From Symbiodinium natans (Eukaryota > Sar > Dinophyceae > Suessiales > Symbiodiniaceae), in assembly GCA_905221605.1 (NCBI GenBank), contig CAJNDS010000114.1, positions 845,298 to 909,297 of the forward strand: a stretch of DNA of 64,000 nucleotides, written 5' to 3'. Below the pieces are notes generated by a model, which was not told the origin of the DNA, did no database searches, and worked only from the letters and a program-made list of their open reading frames with translations. Below are positions 45,374 through 54,760 of the stretch, piece by piece (position 1 is the stretch's first letter; the number at the start of each line of letters is the position of its first letter). A program made the translations under genes and the position numbers.

Positions 45374-47135
45374 GGGACGGGGGGGGGGGGGAGGGGGGGG
45401 GGGGGGGGGGGGGGGGGAGGGGGGGGGGAGGGGGGGGGGAGGAGGGGGGGGGGAGGGGGGGGGGAGGGGGGGGGGGGGGGGGGAGGGGGGGGGGAGGGGG
45501 GGGGAGGGGGGGGGGAGGGGGGGGGGGGGGGGGAGGGGGGGGGGAGGGGGGGGGGGGGGGGGGGGGAGGGGGGGGGGGGGGGGGGGGGAGGGGGGGGGGG
45601 GGGGGGCGGGCGGGTTTGGCAAGTAGAAGCAAGAAGTGATGCCAACTTGCCCGTCAGGGCAAACGTGCACGCCTTGGATGCGGATGGGTCCTGCGTGCTT
45701 GCTGCTGCGGCACGGCAGGGCTCCTCAGAGGCCCTTCTATTACTATGTTAATATGAGGGTTTAGGGTTTAGGGTTTAGGGTTTAGGGTTTAGGGTTTGGG
45801 GGGTGGTTGATAGATTGTCATACGACTGTACTCTGATAATCTTATTTTGCTATTTTCCAAGATGACTCTAAATTGCTACATTCTTAATTATGAGAGAGAA
45901 GGCCATGGACTTTCTCTTGCGCAGCCGCGATGGAGTACCCACGGATGTGTGGAACGTGCACGGGGAGAACATCATCCATGCTGCAGCTGGCGGTGGCTCG
46001 GCCCAGGTTCTCCAAGCTCTGGCGCACTTGGTACCACGAGAGTAGCTGGGTTGTGCTTTGGGATTTTTTTTTGTGATTTCCCTTCTTTCCTTTTTATGGC
46101 GAGCCTATTCATAAAAAGTTTTTTCAAAAGGTTTTTTTAAGCACAACCCAGGTATATAAACTCCCCAAACCACCGTGGCGACACGCCCTTGATGCGCGCA
46201 GCGGTCCTGGGAAGATCTCCCCGCTGCGTCGAGCTGCTGCTGCACCTCGGCCCAATTGCCACAGTGCATCGCCACGGGCTCTTGCGTGACAACTCTCAGT
46301 ATTGCTAGTAGCAAAATTCATAATACTAACAATAAACCACAATAGCGAATTAGATTACTAGCCATCTCATATTTGCAATAGATGAATAAATATAATCAAT
46401 AAATATAACAAATCTTTCTTTTCGTCTGTATCTTGTGAACGAGTTTGCGGCAAATTGTGCTTCAGCTTTTCAGCTCTCAGGTTCTTAGACGCCGACCCAT
46501 GGTGCCAGAATAGCTCCATGGCCGTGTCAGTCGCGCGAAGTCACGTATCCGTAGTCCCTCAGAAGAGTTGGGTCTTAGTAGTAGAGTAGGTAACCTTTAA
46601 CCTTTTTGGGTTAATATATTCCCCTTATAATCCCAAAGGTTAACCTTTAAAACCCCTAGGTACTGGACAACTAAGGTTGGGTAGGGGATAGAAGCACCTA
46701 CTTCCCAAGAACCCGGAGGTGGAAGTCCTTCAGGAGTCTACCTGTAGGACGATGTGACAGCTGACCCAATCGCTTACTGTTGGTTAGTAGGGGAATGAGG
46801 TACCCTATGTCATCCCTTTAAAGGGGCATATATATGTGTATATATATATATACATATATATATATAGGGGCCCTAGTTCCCGCATTCCCTGCTAACCAAC
46901 AGCTAACCCAATCGAGGATTTGGATCCACTGCCCTCGACAAAGTGCGAATCCGGCAGCGCTGCGATAATGAAATCACCGTGCTTCTGGAGTCGGCCATGG
47001 CTATGGCTTCAGACTGTGCCCTACGCTGATCGTGAAAATGGCGCTCTGGGGCAAGGGATAAGTTGCAGTCAGCAAGTAGCGCCAGCAGGTACTAACATTG
47101 TTTTGGTACTGTGTGTGCAGAAGGAGCGTTTTTGA
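44983..47135 (+). CDS. Ankyrin-repeat protein, C-terminal exons
   Basis: Exons: 44983-45097 (GRPLLHAAAGANDVMALKVL, ends LRH), 45925-46030 (DVWNVHGENIIHAAAGGGS, then AQVLQALAHL), 46152-46277 (NHRGDTPLMRAAVLGRS, then CVELLLHLG), 46481-46512 (FLDADPWCQN), 46917-46993 (FGSTALDKVRIRQRCDNEIT, then VLLES), and 47121-47135 (KERF, stop TGA). Each contains ankyrin hallmarks: a TPL/NII/TAL turn, HAAA helix 1, and VLL/ELL helix 2. Four repeats are visible, the last built from two exons whose join gives DADPWCQN-RFGSTALD. Phases agree throughout if the 46.03/46.15 kb junction is taken with a shared G. Donors are GA, GT or GG, GC, GC and GC. Ankyrin repeats bind proteins; no other domain gives a function. 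It lies on the same strand as, and between, the two transporter halves. Confidence 0.78.
45231..45336. mobile_element. Diverged copy of the CTGGGTTGTGCTT intron element
   Basis: CTGGCTGTGCTTTAGCTGCT at the left, ACCCTTCTTTCCTTATAAGG inside and GTAAAGCCCAACCCAG at the right align in order with the element at 46.05 kb. Located in the preceding ankyrin intron. Confidence 0.6.
45349..45606. repeat. Poly-G tract with isolated A interruptions
   Basis: About 258 bases of G broken only by roughly 18 single non-G bases (nearly all A), lying in an intron of the ankyrin gene on the coding strand. Strong G-quadruplex potential. Confidence 0.97.
46046..46151. mobile_element. Introner-like element with 13-bp inverted repeats
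   Basis: CTGGGTTGTGCTT (46046-46058) and AAGCACAACCCAG (46139-46151) are exact inverted repeats. The right repeat ends exactly at the AG acceptor of the ankyrin intron 46030-46151, of which the element forms nearly all. Confidence 0.78.
46777..46902. mobile_element. Inverted-repeat element CTGTTGGTTAG...GGGGAATG
   Basis: CTGTTGGTTAGTAGGGGAAT pairs with CATTCCCTGCTAACCAACAG. Contains (TA)n. It lies in the intron between ankyrin exons 46512 and 46917. Related AGTAGGGAATGAGGG ends occur at 905-985, 14.35 kb and 17.57 kb. Confidence 0.72.
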
Positions 47136-47212
47136 GAGGTCTGCGCGCAAACTGGCCGACAAGCACCTGACTAAGGCCAAAGCCACAGGTGGCTTCCTGG
47201 TACAGTCTGCTT

Positions 47213-47338
47213 TTCAGGCACGCTGCACGCCTTGCTAAACGCCTTGCTGAACACCTTGCTTCATGCCTTGCTTAACGCCTTGCTTAACGCCTTGCTTAAC
47301 GCCTTGCTTAACGCCTTGCTTAACGCCTTGCTTAACGT
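47213..47338. repeat. 12-bp array CGCCTTGCTTAA
   Basis: About ten units, located between the ankyrin stop and the transporter exons. Confidence 0.92.
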
Positions 47339-47784
47339 GGCAACGGACGATCAGAAGTAAGATAGCGGGGGCAGGCATAAGCAGAAATTATCAGAGTTGT
47401 AACGAGTTGAGTACGAAACGCAAACTACTACTTGACTAACAGGCCCCTATACTTTGTGGGCTGTTTTGATCGCTTACAACTACAGTAACATAAGGAGTCA
47501 AGACGGGAACCAGGCTGTGAGCTACATAGACGCTGTAGAATAACCCACTTGGTTCGGCATTAACTTCTTTGCGGGTGCTACATCATTTCTTAGCTGTCGG
47601 CAGCTGGAGGCAACCGGTAATTCGTCGAGTTTGTGGCTCTATGGCGCGGCCCAAAATCTGCTCACTTTGAGGCTGCTCGGCCGTCAAACACGCAAGAACT
47701 GAAGAGAATATCCTTTGGACTTCATGTGGACTTGAGTGACTTGAGCCAGTTGGTTGACCACAGGCAGCAAGAGGACAAGTTGTG

Positions 47785-47868
47785 ATCATCATCATTATCA
47801 TCATCATTATCATCATCATTATCATCATCATTATCATCATCATTATCATCATCATCATCACCATCATC
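47785..47868. repeat. ATCATCATT microsatellite abutting a splice acceptor
   Basis: About nine units end eight bases before the inferred exon start at 47876. Confidence 0.92.
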
Positions 47869-47875
47869 ATCTGAG

Positions 47876-50770
47876 GCTTGCTGCACAGCTGGGATACGTG
47901 GTCGAATCTCCGTTCACCAGCTGGTTAAAGGCAAGAGAGATTGAGATTAGTTTCAACCAGAGCAGGGCTGAATCTCGGCGAGTTGACAGGCCAGCTGCGT
48001 TCCCGCCTTGACGGCCATGGTCTGGTGCTTACCACCTGCAAAGCATCATACGGCATCAAACGGCATAGGGGGGTTTAGGACAACAGGGGGCAGGACCCCA
48101 ATGGGGTACTTGTATCCCGAATATCGTAAACACCCACATTAAAGAACATTAACCAGCATGAAGTATGCAGCTTATCAATCCGTGATGTATTTGTGCATCC
48201 TAGAAGTTTTGAGAAACCCCTTTGCATTCTCGCTCCTGCGCTGCATTCCATGAGTTTCCATGGTGCACTTTGGAGACACGAGGCACTGACGCCGCTGGTT
48301 GCATTCTGGGCCTTGCCGCCCGAAGCAACTTCGGCACACTTCGAGACTCCGAGAGTCATAAGAGAGAAGCGAAGACCCCTAAACCCTAAACCCTAAACCC
48401 TAAACCCTAAGCCCTAAGCCCTAAGCCCTAAAAGGATTCCAGGCCTCGCATGGCATCGCTGCCAGGTGAAAGAAACCCCGGATGCGCCCAAAGAGGCCGA
48501 GCGGAAGCTGAAGCAGCTGCGGACTTGGCCCTAAACCCTAAACCCTAAACCCTAAACCCGAAACCCTAAACCCTAAACCCTAAACCCTAGAGCCCTTCTT
48601 CCTGATTTCGGAGGGTGAGAGTCTCGTAGGGTCGTGCTCTGAGGATGGGCCCCTTCAGCATGAAGGAGGCGACTCTTTTTTGCCCACGCAAAACACGAAC
48701 AAACACACAAGAACGTGGCTGGGGCTTTTGTCTGAGGCCATTCTGGCGGGTGTCGTCATGGGAATGATTGTCCTTTGGGCCGGATCGTCTGCTTTCGGGA
48801 CGGCCTGCTGTGATAAGTTGAGTGCTTTCACGTGGACTTCTCTGGCCACCTGAAGTCTCGAAGGATTCCGGCTGTGCACACCGCAGTGCTAGGGCTTGCA
48901 GCGCTGAACTCAGCAGCTGGCGTGTGTTGAAAGTCTGTCCCGGACCAGCCTGTCTCCCGGGTTTAGGGTTTAGTGTTTAGGGTTCAGGGTTTAGGGTTTA
49001 GGGTTTAGGGTTAGCAGTGCTTCTTGCTCTTTCATGCAAGGTGTTGCTGGTTTCTGGTGTGCTGACCTGGGACGACTGCGCTGGTGAGAAGGCACATCAC
49101 ACAGACACATGTCCAAAATATGGCAGCCATGCAGTTGCAGATTTACAGAATTTGTGGTAGGCCGCGTGGACCACAGTGACATGGTTCGCCATCCTCGTCA
49201 GCATGAGCGCAATGTTGAACAAGCTAGGCATTGTCAGGCCGCGCATTCGTGCGCATTGTGGCCAGCATGGGCCCAGCCGTGTTGCAGCGCTTGTCCGAGT
49301 ATTGTTAACAGACTTTAAACGCCAAACCCCAAACCCCAAACCCCAAACCCCAAACCCCAAACCCTAAACCCTAAACCCTTTTCCCTAAACCCTAAACCCT
49401 AAACCCTAGACTTGAAGACGCTGGCCCAAGTTGGTCCACGTCTTGCGTTCAGGTGGTTGGCAGCATCCATAGCTGCCAAGATCTCCGCGGTCGGGCTGTC
49501 GGGCTGTGGGGCACCTGGTACTCAAAGCCACCAGCCACAACATGCTGAACCCTAAGCCCTAAGCCCTGAATCCGAACGTCATGGTTCGTTGGGGTCTCAG
49601 GACGGCTTAGGGCTTAAGACTCTGGTACCTGAATCTTTCAGCGTTGGCAGGTCCGGCTTTCCTGGTCTTGCTGGTGGTCTACGTTCTTTCCCACTACTTC
49701 TTTCCCTCGCAGGCAACCATGTGAGGAGAATACTGTCCTCACACATAGCACACTTGTTGTTGCGTGAGCTACCTCTTGCACGTGCTGAAATCTGAGTTGG
49801 GTCATCGCACATCCCATATATGCACATGCTGGACATGCATGAGTATGTTCTTACATATAGACGGTAATAGAAGTTGTAGTGTTTAGGGTTTAGGGTTTAG
49901 GGTTTAGGGTTCTGACAAGGTGGCACACCTCAGTGCCCTGTACCTGCCCTTCATCGCGATGATGGTCAGCCCCTCAAACCTCCGCGATGCTGAGTCCTCG
50001 TGGCATCGCATTCCTACTATTTGCTTAAGAAAAGATAATAATCCCCATATTAAGCTGAATAAGGAAGCTTTTTTAAGAACCCCAAAGGAATCAAAAAATA
50101 ATAATCCTCATATTAAGCTGAATAAGGAAGATTTTTTTGGGGGGTTCTTCAGCAATGAGTAGATGCCGTGTCGAAGCCAGAGGTGGATACCGGGACGCCA
50201 CCAATGGTTGCGGTGTTTTCGTTTAGCCCCGAGGAAGAAGCAAGGAGTGCGCTTGGCTTTCGCCTTCGGCTTCATGTTGCCGTAGTAGAGAGCTTGAGGC
50301 TGGCGTTTGCTTCGAACATCTTTGCGTCCCTGACGCCCTACGCCTCCGCCCAGGCCTGTTTGAGTCAAGAAGATGTGTAACCGAGTCAGCATCGATGCAC
50401 GTAGAGAAGCACAGTCTTGGAGGCTCCTGTCTTCTTCGGCGGCAACTACGTGACTCTGAAGGACTGGTACAGGTCCGATGCCTCCGCAACCTCACGAGCA
50501 CAACACAGTAGAACATGTGCATCGTTGCTTCGATTCGTCTGAAAGGCTGGGCTTGATCTTCATTCTCTTTAACATGATCGTGTGGGCGCGTGTCCTCAGC
50601 ACTCAACAGTTGGACGAGAGCCTTCCGTTTCAAGCACGAGCGGCAAAGGTTGGCGTGGGCTCTGTCTGGTGGAAGGCTGGGCACTTGCACAGTGCCGAAG
50701 CGTCCCTCTTCTTTGATGCAGTGTGCTGGCGAGATTCTGCGTGCTGCTGCAGGTCATTGGCTTATATTGA
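47876..50770 (+). CDS. DASS/SLC13-type dicarboxylate transporter, C-terminal half exons with stop
   Basis: Exons: 47876-47930 (LAAQLGYVVESPFTSWLK), 47990-48019 (ASCVPALTAM), 48283-48324 (ALTPLVAFWALPPE), 48466-48521 (VKETPDAPKEAERKLKQL), 48644-48668 (MGPFSMKE), 48737-48798 (AILAGVVMGMIVLWAGSSAF), 48864-48900 (IPAVHTAVLGLA), 49041-49091 (VLLVSGVLTWDDCAGEK), 49161-49237 (AAWTTVTWFAILVSMSAML...), possibly 49266-49288, 49642-49712 (LAGPAFLVLLVVYVLSHYFF...), 49920-49964 (VAHLSALYLPFIAMM), 50183-50220 (VDTGTPPMVAVF), 50299-50353 (LAFASNIFASLTPYASAQ), 50423-50472 (APVFFGGNYVTLKDWY), 50546-50585 (LGLIFILFNMIVW), 50649-50675 (VGVGSVWWK), 50753-50770 (VIGLY, stop TGA). Reading phase is consistent at all junctions, apart from the weak 28-nt intron at 49238-49265. 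The order and spacing match the second inverted half of the DASS fold, including the WDDC loop, SHYFFPSQ helix, second substrate loop and WWK-xIGLY end. The protein is probably a plastid or mitochondrial dicarboxylate exchanger. Confidence 0.88.
48378..49020. repeat. Telomere-like tracts within transporter introns
   Basis: CCCTAAA at 48378-48432 and 48534-48589, and TTTAGGG at 48960-49012. Each sits inside an intron bounded by the exons listed for the transporter. Two further tracts lie at 49320-49410 and 49880-49910. Confidence 0.9.
50014..50162. mobile_element. Inverted-repeat element CTACTnnTTGCT family, copy 2, inside a transporter intron
   Basis: CTACTATTTGCTTAAGAA pairs with TTCTTCAGCAATGAGTAG. 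The interior repeats ATATTAAGCTGAATAAGGAA twice. It occupies most of the intron 49965-50182. Confidence 0.75.
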
Positions 50771-50774
50771 GCGC

Positions 50775-51470
50775 GCTCTCCAGCAGAAAAGAAGCCACTT
50801 TCTTCAGAAGTGTCTTTTTGAGAGCCCAACTGAGGTATGTCTTGCTGTCGAAAAATTATTTTAAGGGGCTGCGCCCATGGGCGGGCAGCGCAGGCAGAAG
50901 CGCGGGGCGAGCAGTTTCTAAGCATTTTGACCCCTAAACTCCCTTAAAATCTCTAAGCGTTCCTCAACCCTCTCAAAGTTTCCAAGCATTTTCAGGCCCC
51001 TAAACTCCCTTCAAATCTCTAAGCGTTTGAGGCTCCTAGACTCCCTTAAAGTTTCTAAGCACTTTATAAGGCCCCTAAACTCCCTTTTTCCTGCCCCAGG
51101 CTTAGACACGTCGCTTATGCCCGCCCTTTGGGGGGCATCATGCTCCTGATGCGCCCCCGGGGTCCCGCCCCGGGAGCCGCTGATGCTCCTGATGCGCGCC
51201 TGGGGGTCCCGGGCTGGACCCGCTGATGCTCATGATGCGCGCCCTCTGGGGGCCTCCGTGGCGACGCAAAAAACCACGAAAAAAAAACCGTTCACCGGCG
51301 GCACGCGGGGGTCGGCGGCACTGGCGTCCGGCCTAATTCTGCTTCGCAGAAGGCCAGAGGCCAGCAAGGCTATTCCCGGGACGACCCGGGCTAAAAGGTC
51401 CGCATTTGCTCGGTCCTTTGGGGACCTCGCGCTGCCCGATTTAAAGGCTGACGCCGCTGCCGCCGACCCC
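50775..51470. other. Region downstream of the transporter stop
   Basis: Imperfect repeats of CCCCTAAACTCCCTTAAAAT and TCTCTAAGC at 50,930-51,090, then about 60-bp GC-rich repeats (TGATGCTCCTGATGCGC) at 51,110-51,245. No polyadenylation signal or gene was recognised. Confidence 0.6.
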
Positions 51471-51536
51471 CGAGGTAAGCGCTGCGGATGAAGTATGGTT
51501 CCATCTGCTTGACCGCCTTCCAAAACAACAAATTCG

Positions 51537-52180
51537 TTGGGAGAAGGGGGTTGGGGGGGGTTGGGGGGGGTGGGGGGGGTGGGGGGGGGTGGGGGGGGGG
51601 GTAGGGGGGGTAGGGCAAAAGGTGGGGGGGGGGTTGGGGGTATGGGGGGTAGGGGAAGGGGGGTTTGGGGGGGGGGGGGGGGGAGGGTGGGGGGGGGTAT
51701 GGGGGGGGGGGTTGGGGGGGGGGAGGGGGCAGCGAACCCTAAAAACAACAAACGCCCGTTGAGGGCAGACGGGGGTTGGAGGGGGTAGGGAAAAGGATAA
51801 GGTTGGGGGGGGGGTAGGGGGGCAGGTAGGGGGGTGGGGGGGGGGTTGGGGGGGGCGTAGGGTGAGGGGTACACAAAACGTGCGGTTCCATCTACTTTCC
51901 AAAACAACAAATTTGGTTGTTTTTGGTCCTTCTCCTGTGGAGGGGGCCGGCTAGGCAGGCGGGGTAGGGGGCGGGGGTTGGGAAGGAGGGGGAGGGGGGG
52001 GAGGGGAGGGGGTAGAGGGGGGGGGGGGGTGGGGGGGGGTGGGGGGGGGGGGGAGGCAACACAAAAACGCGCCAAAACAACAAATTCGGTTGTTTTGGGT
52101 AGGGCGGGGGGGGGAAGGGGCCGCGAAGAGAAGGGCAAGGGCGGGCGGGGAGGGCGGGGCCGGGTAGGGAAATGGGTCAC
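51537..52180. repeat. G-rich low complexity with repeated CAAAACAACAAATT
   Basis: Long G-runs interrupted by T/A. GGTTCCATCT followed by CCAAAACAACAAATT recurs at about 51,497 and 51,885; CCAAAACAACAAATT alone recurs at 52,070. The proline-rich minus frame of 316 codons is an artefact. Confidence 0.85.
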
Positions 52181-52605
52181 AAAACGTTGGAGTATGGAGG
52201 TGGGTTACAATACGCGTGGTTCCATCCAGGTAGGAAGCAAGCCGCGCGGGTCCATGGGGAAGGGCACCAGCGGGTCCAGCGGGAAAGGTACGAGTCCAGC
52301 GTCTTGACGCCGACAAAGGGGGTCGGCGGATAAGGGCTGCTATATGTTGCTATCATCTCCACAGCTCTCGCTCCACAGCTCTCGCTCTTGCAATTCTTAC
52401 ATCATCCCTATCATCTCCCTGCGATTATACCCTCATCTCACTCATTTTTGCTTATCTCTCCAGAGCTCTCAACTAATTGTGCTTCCGGCTCCAGAAGGCT
52501 CCACAGCTGACTCAAGCCCAAATGGGCCACCCTTCCTGCCACCCCTAGTACAAAAAAATCCCTGGCCCCACAAAGCGATCCGGCAGTCGGGCTCCTTCCC
52601 AGAGG

Positions 52606-52686
52606 CTCCAATACTCCTTAATTAAGGAATATGCCTTAAACCCCATCGTAATTTAAGGAAAATTCCTTAATTAAAGGATATCGGAG
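52606..52686. mobile_element. Inverted-repeat element CTCC...TTAATTAAGGAAT
   Basis: TACTCCTTAATTAAGGAAT pairs with AATTCCTTAATTAAAGGATA then TCGGAG. 81 bp, no ORF. Confidence 0.65.
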
Positions 52687-52689
52687 TCT

Positions 52690-54560
52690 CTGGACTTTAA
52701 AATCTCTACAGATTAGGGGGGCAGGGAAGCCTAGGGGGAGACTTTATTATCAGTGGAAGGGACCACATCGGTAATAGGCACGCAGGAGGAAGGGAGAGTC
52801 ATATCCAAATTGAGTTCCGACATGCACCAAAATCGCTGCCGCGCCCTGAGTACATCAAGCAATTCATATGACTAGCGCCTAGGGCCCGAAAGCATTAGCC
52901 AGCCCAGAGTCGACAGAAACGCTTCCATCCTGGCATGATTCACAATCATTCGCATACGCAGGTAGGCTAATGGTGCCAACTGTGAGCCATCGGCAACTGA
53001 AGTTCAAGTACTGGAGTAACTGGAGTAGTGTGCAAATGTTGGTTGGCCCGTGATGCCGCCTCATTTCACAGCGATGCAACATGCCATTCATGCTGCTTGC
53101 GGAGAAGATGGTGGAAGACAGGCAAGCAAAATCAGGTAGTAGTACGGTAGCGGAAGAAACTTGATGAGCGCGCCGCCTTGTCTTGTTTTGACGGTGCTTA
53201 CTGCTTGGAAAGGTGCTTGAGAGAACTTCGCCCCTGACCGAAGGCAGGCAAGCCAGTACTGAATTCATCCTCAACAAAGATTTTCAGTCTACCTACAGGC
53301 TGCACCCCGCGGGGCTTCCACACTCTCGGATTCAGTGTCTTGGCTGCATACTCTAAGAGCGAACAGTAGGTCGGAAGAAACCAGGCCACATATGGTTTCT
53401 TTGAGGTGTTGGAATGCAGTAAGAATGCAAGAGCACACAACGGACACCAGCGTAGCTGGCATCGGCGAAGACAGAGAGCATCCCTTGTGGTTTTCTTCGC
53501 ACCAGAGGAAGGCAGTCTTCTTATGCCTTTTTTATGTCTTTTTAACCCTCAGCCCTACTTGGAGGTTCATGGTACTTATTAACCAAGTTCAATTATAACC
53601 GTACTTATAACACACTTCTAAGCCCCTTAAGTGCCCCAATATGGTTATAAGTACAGTTACAAGCACAGTCATGATTGGTTAATGAGGACCATGAACCTCC
53701 AAGTAAACCCTTAAAAGGGCCATTGCGCGATCCCAAGGTCTGGGCTGACATTCGTTCAGCGGATCCTGAGCAGACGGCTCACACTGCGTCCTGCTTGCTC
53801 CTCCCACAGTAATTATAGCCATCACAGGTGATCCGCCAGCGTCGCAAGTGAGAAGGTTGTAGGAGATATGCAGGAGGAGACCATGCATGTAACCTGCAAC
53901 GCGGCCAAGTTGCAACTGTTCATGGCTGCTCCGACTGCGATGCCTTTTCGAGCTGGCCACCTAGATGGCTGCAGGCCCTGTATACGCCGTGATCGGCGAA
54001 TGTCGGGACCACAATCGCGCGTCGCCACTCCCTTCTCCGACTATCCTCACTCTGGGACTGGGTAGGGGGTTTTAAGTTTGTTCGGAGCCTTTCAAGACGG
54101 CCGTTCCAGAGCCCGTTTCTAAGGGGAGTCCTTCATGCAAACTCCAGGAGGAGCTGTCAGACAAATCCGACAGCCAAGCGGAACCGCGGAGCCTGATCTT
54201 TCCCAAACAGACCAGAACTATCCACAGCAGATCGGGCGCCCGAAATGGGCTTAGGTATTCTCTGAAGCACACTGAGCGAAGCCATTTTGGACCCAGGGAT
54301 CAGGATCTGAAAAGGTGCGCCTAGGCCAACCCCGGCACGCTGCAGCAGAGCTTCCTTTAGGCTCTGATCAAGGCCTTTTTGCAAAATGTAAGGCTGTGCC
54401 TCTGCTGCAAGCGTCACCCCGTGCTGCCTAAGTGTCATCTTACAGCGCCCACTGAGGGCCAGCTCGCTGTGACTCCCGGCGGCGTGCTTTCCTCCTGCAC
54501 ACGTCTCACCGTTCCCGCACTGACTCTGCGTCACCCTCCCGCGCTTAATACATGTAGGAG
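52690..54560. other. Unassigned low-repeat DNA
   Basis: Base composition is balanced and telomere-like tracts are absent. Frames of 80-143 codons occur on both strands, overlapping each other, without recognisable domains apart from one inverted-repeat element at 53.6 kb. Confidence 0.4.
53567..53704. mobile_element. Inverted-repeat element, ACTTGGAGGTTCATG family, copy 3
   Basis: ACTTGGAGGTTCATGG at the left and CCATGAACCTCCAAGT at the right are exact reverse complements. The inner TTATTAACCAA / TTGGTTAAT also pair. About 138 bp, no ORF. Confidence 0.8.
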
Positions 54561-54564
54561 TGGT

Positions 54565-54760
54565 GGCGGGTGCATAATTGCAGGACATGTTTTCCTACAG
54601 TTGTCAGTGTCCGTGTCCAGCGGAATTAAGCCGGGGTATGCGTGGCTTGCCCTGCACGAGGTAGCTGCAAAACGCGGACCCAGACGTGGGATCCTACAAT
54701 TGACACATTCGTATCGCTGGGGGAGTGAAAATTGCAATCTACTTGTCCTCGCCTATATGT
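54565..54760. repeat. Dispersed repeat, copy A
   Basis: GGTGCATAATTGCAGGACAT with TTTTCCTACAGTTGTCAGTG, and GCTGCAAAACGCGGACCCAG further on, match the block at 60.4-60.7 kb in the same order. Confidence 0.75.

Noticed and set aside
45297-45670. Polyproline or polyglycine ORFs around 45.3-45.7 kb and 51.2-52.3 kb
   Set aside because: Arise from G/C homopolymer tracts; several frames are open at once.
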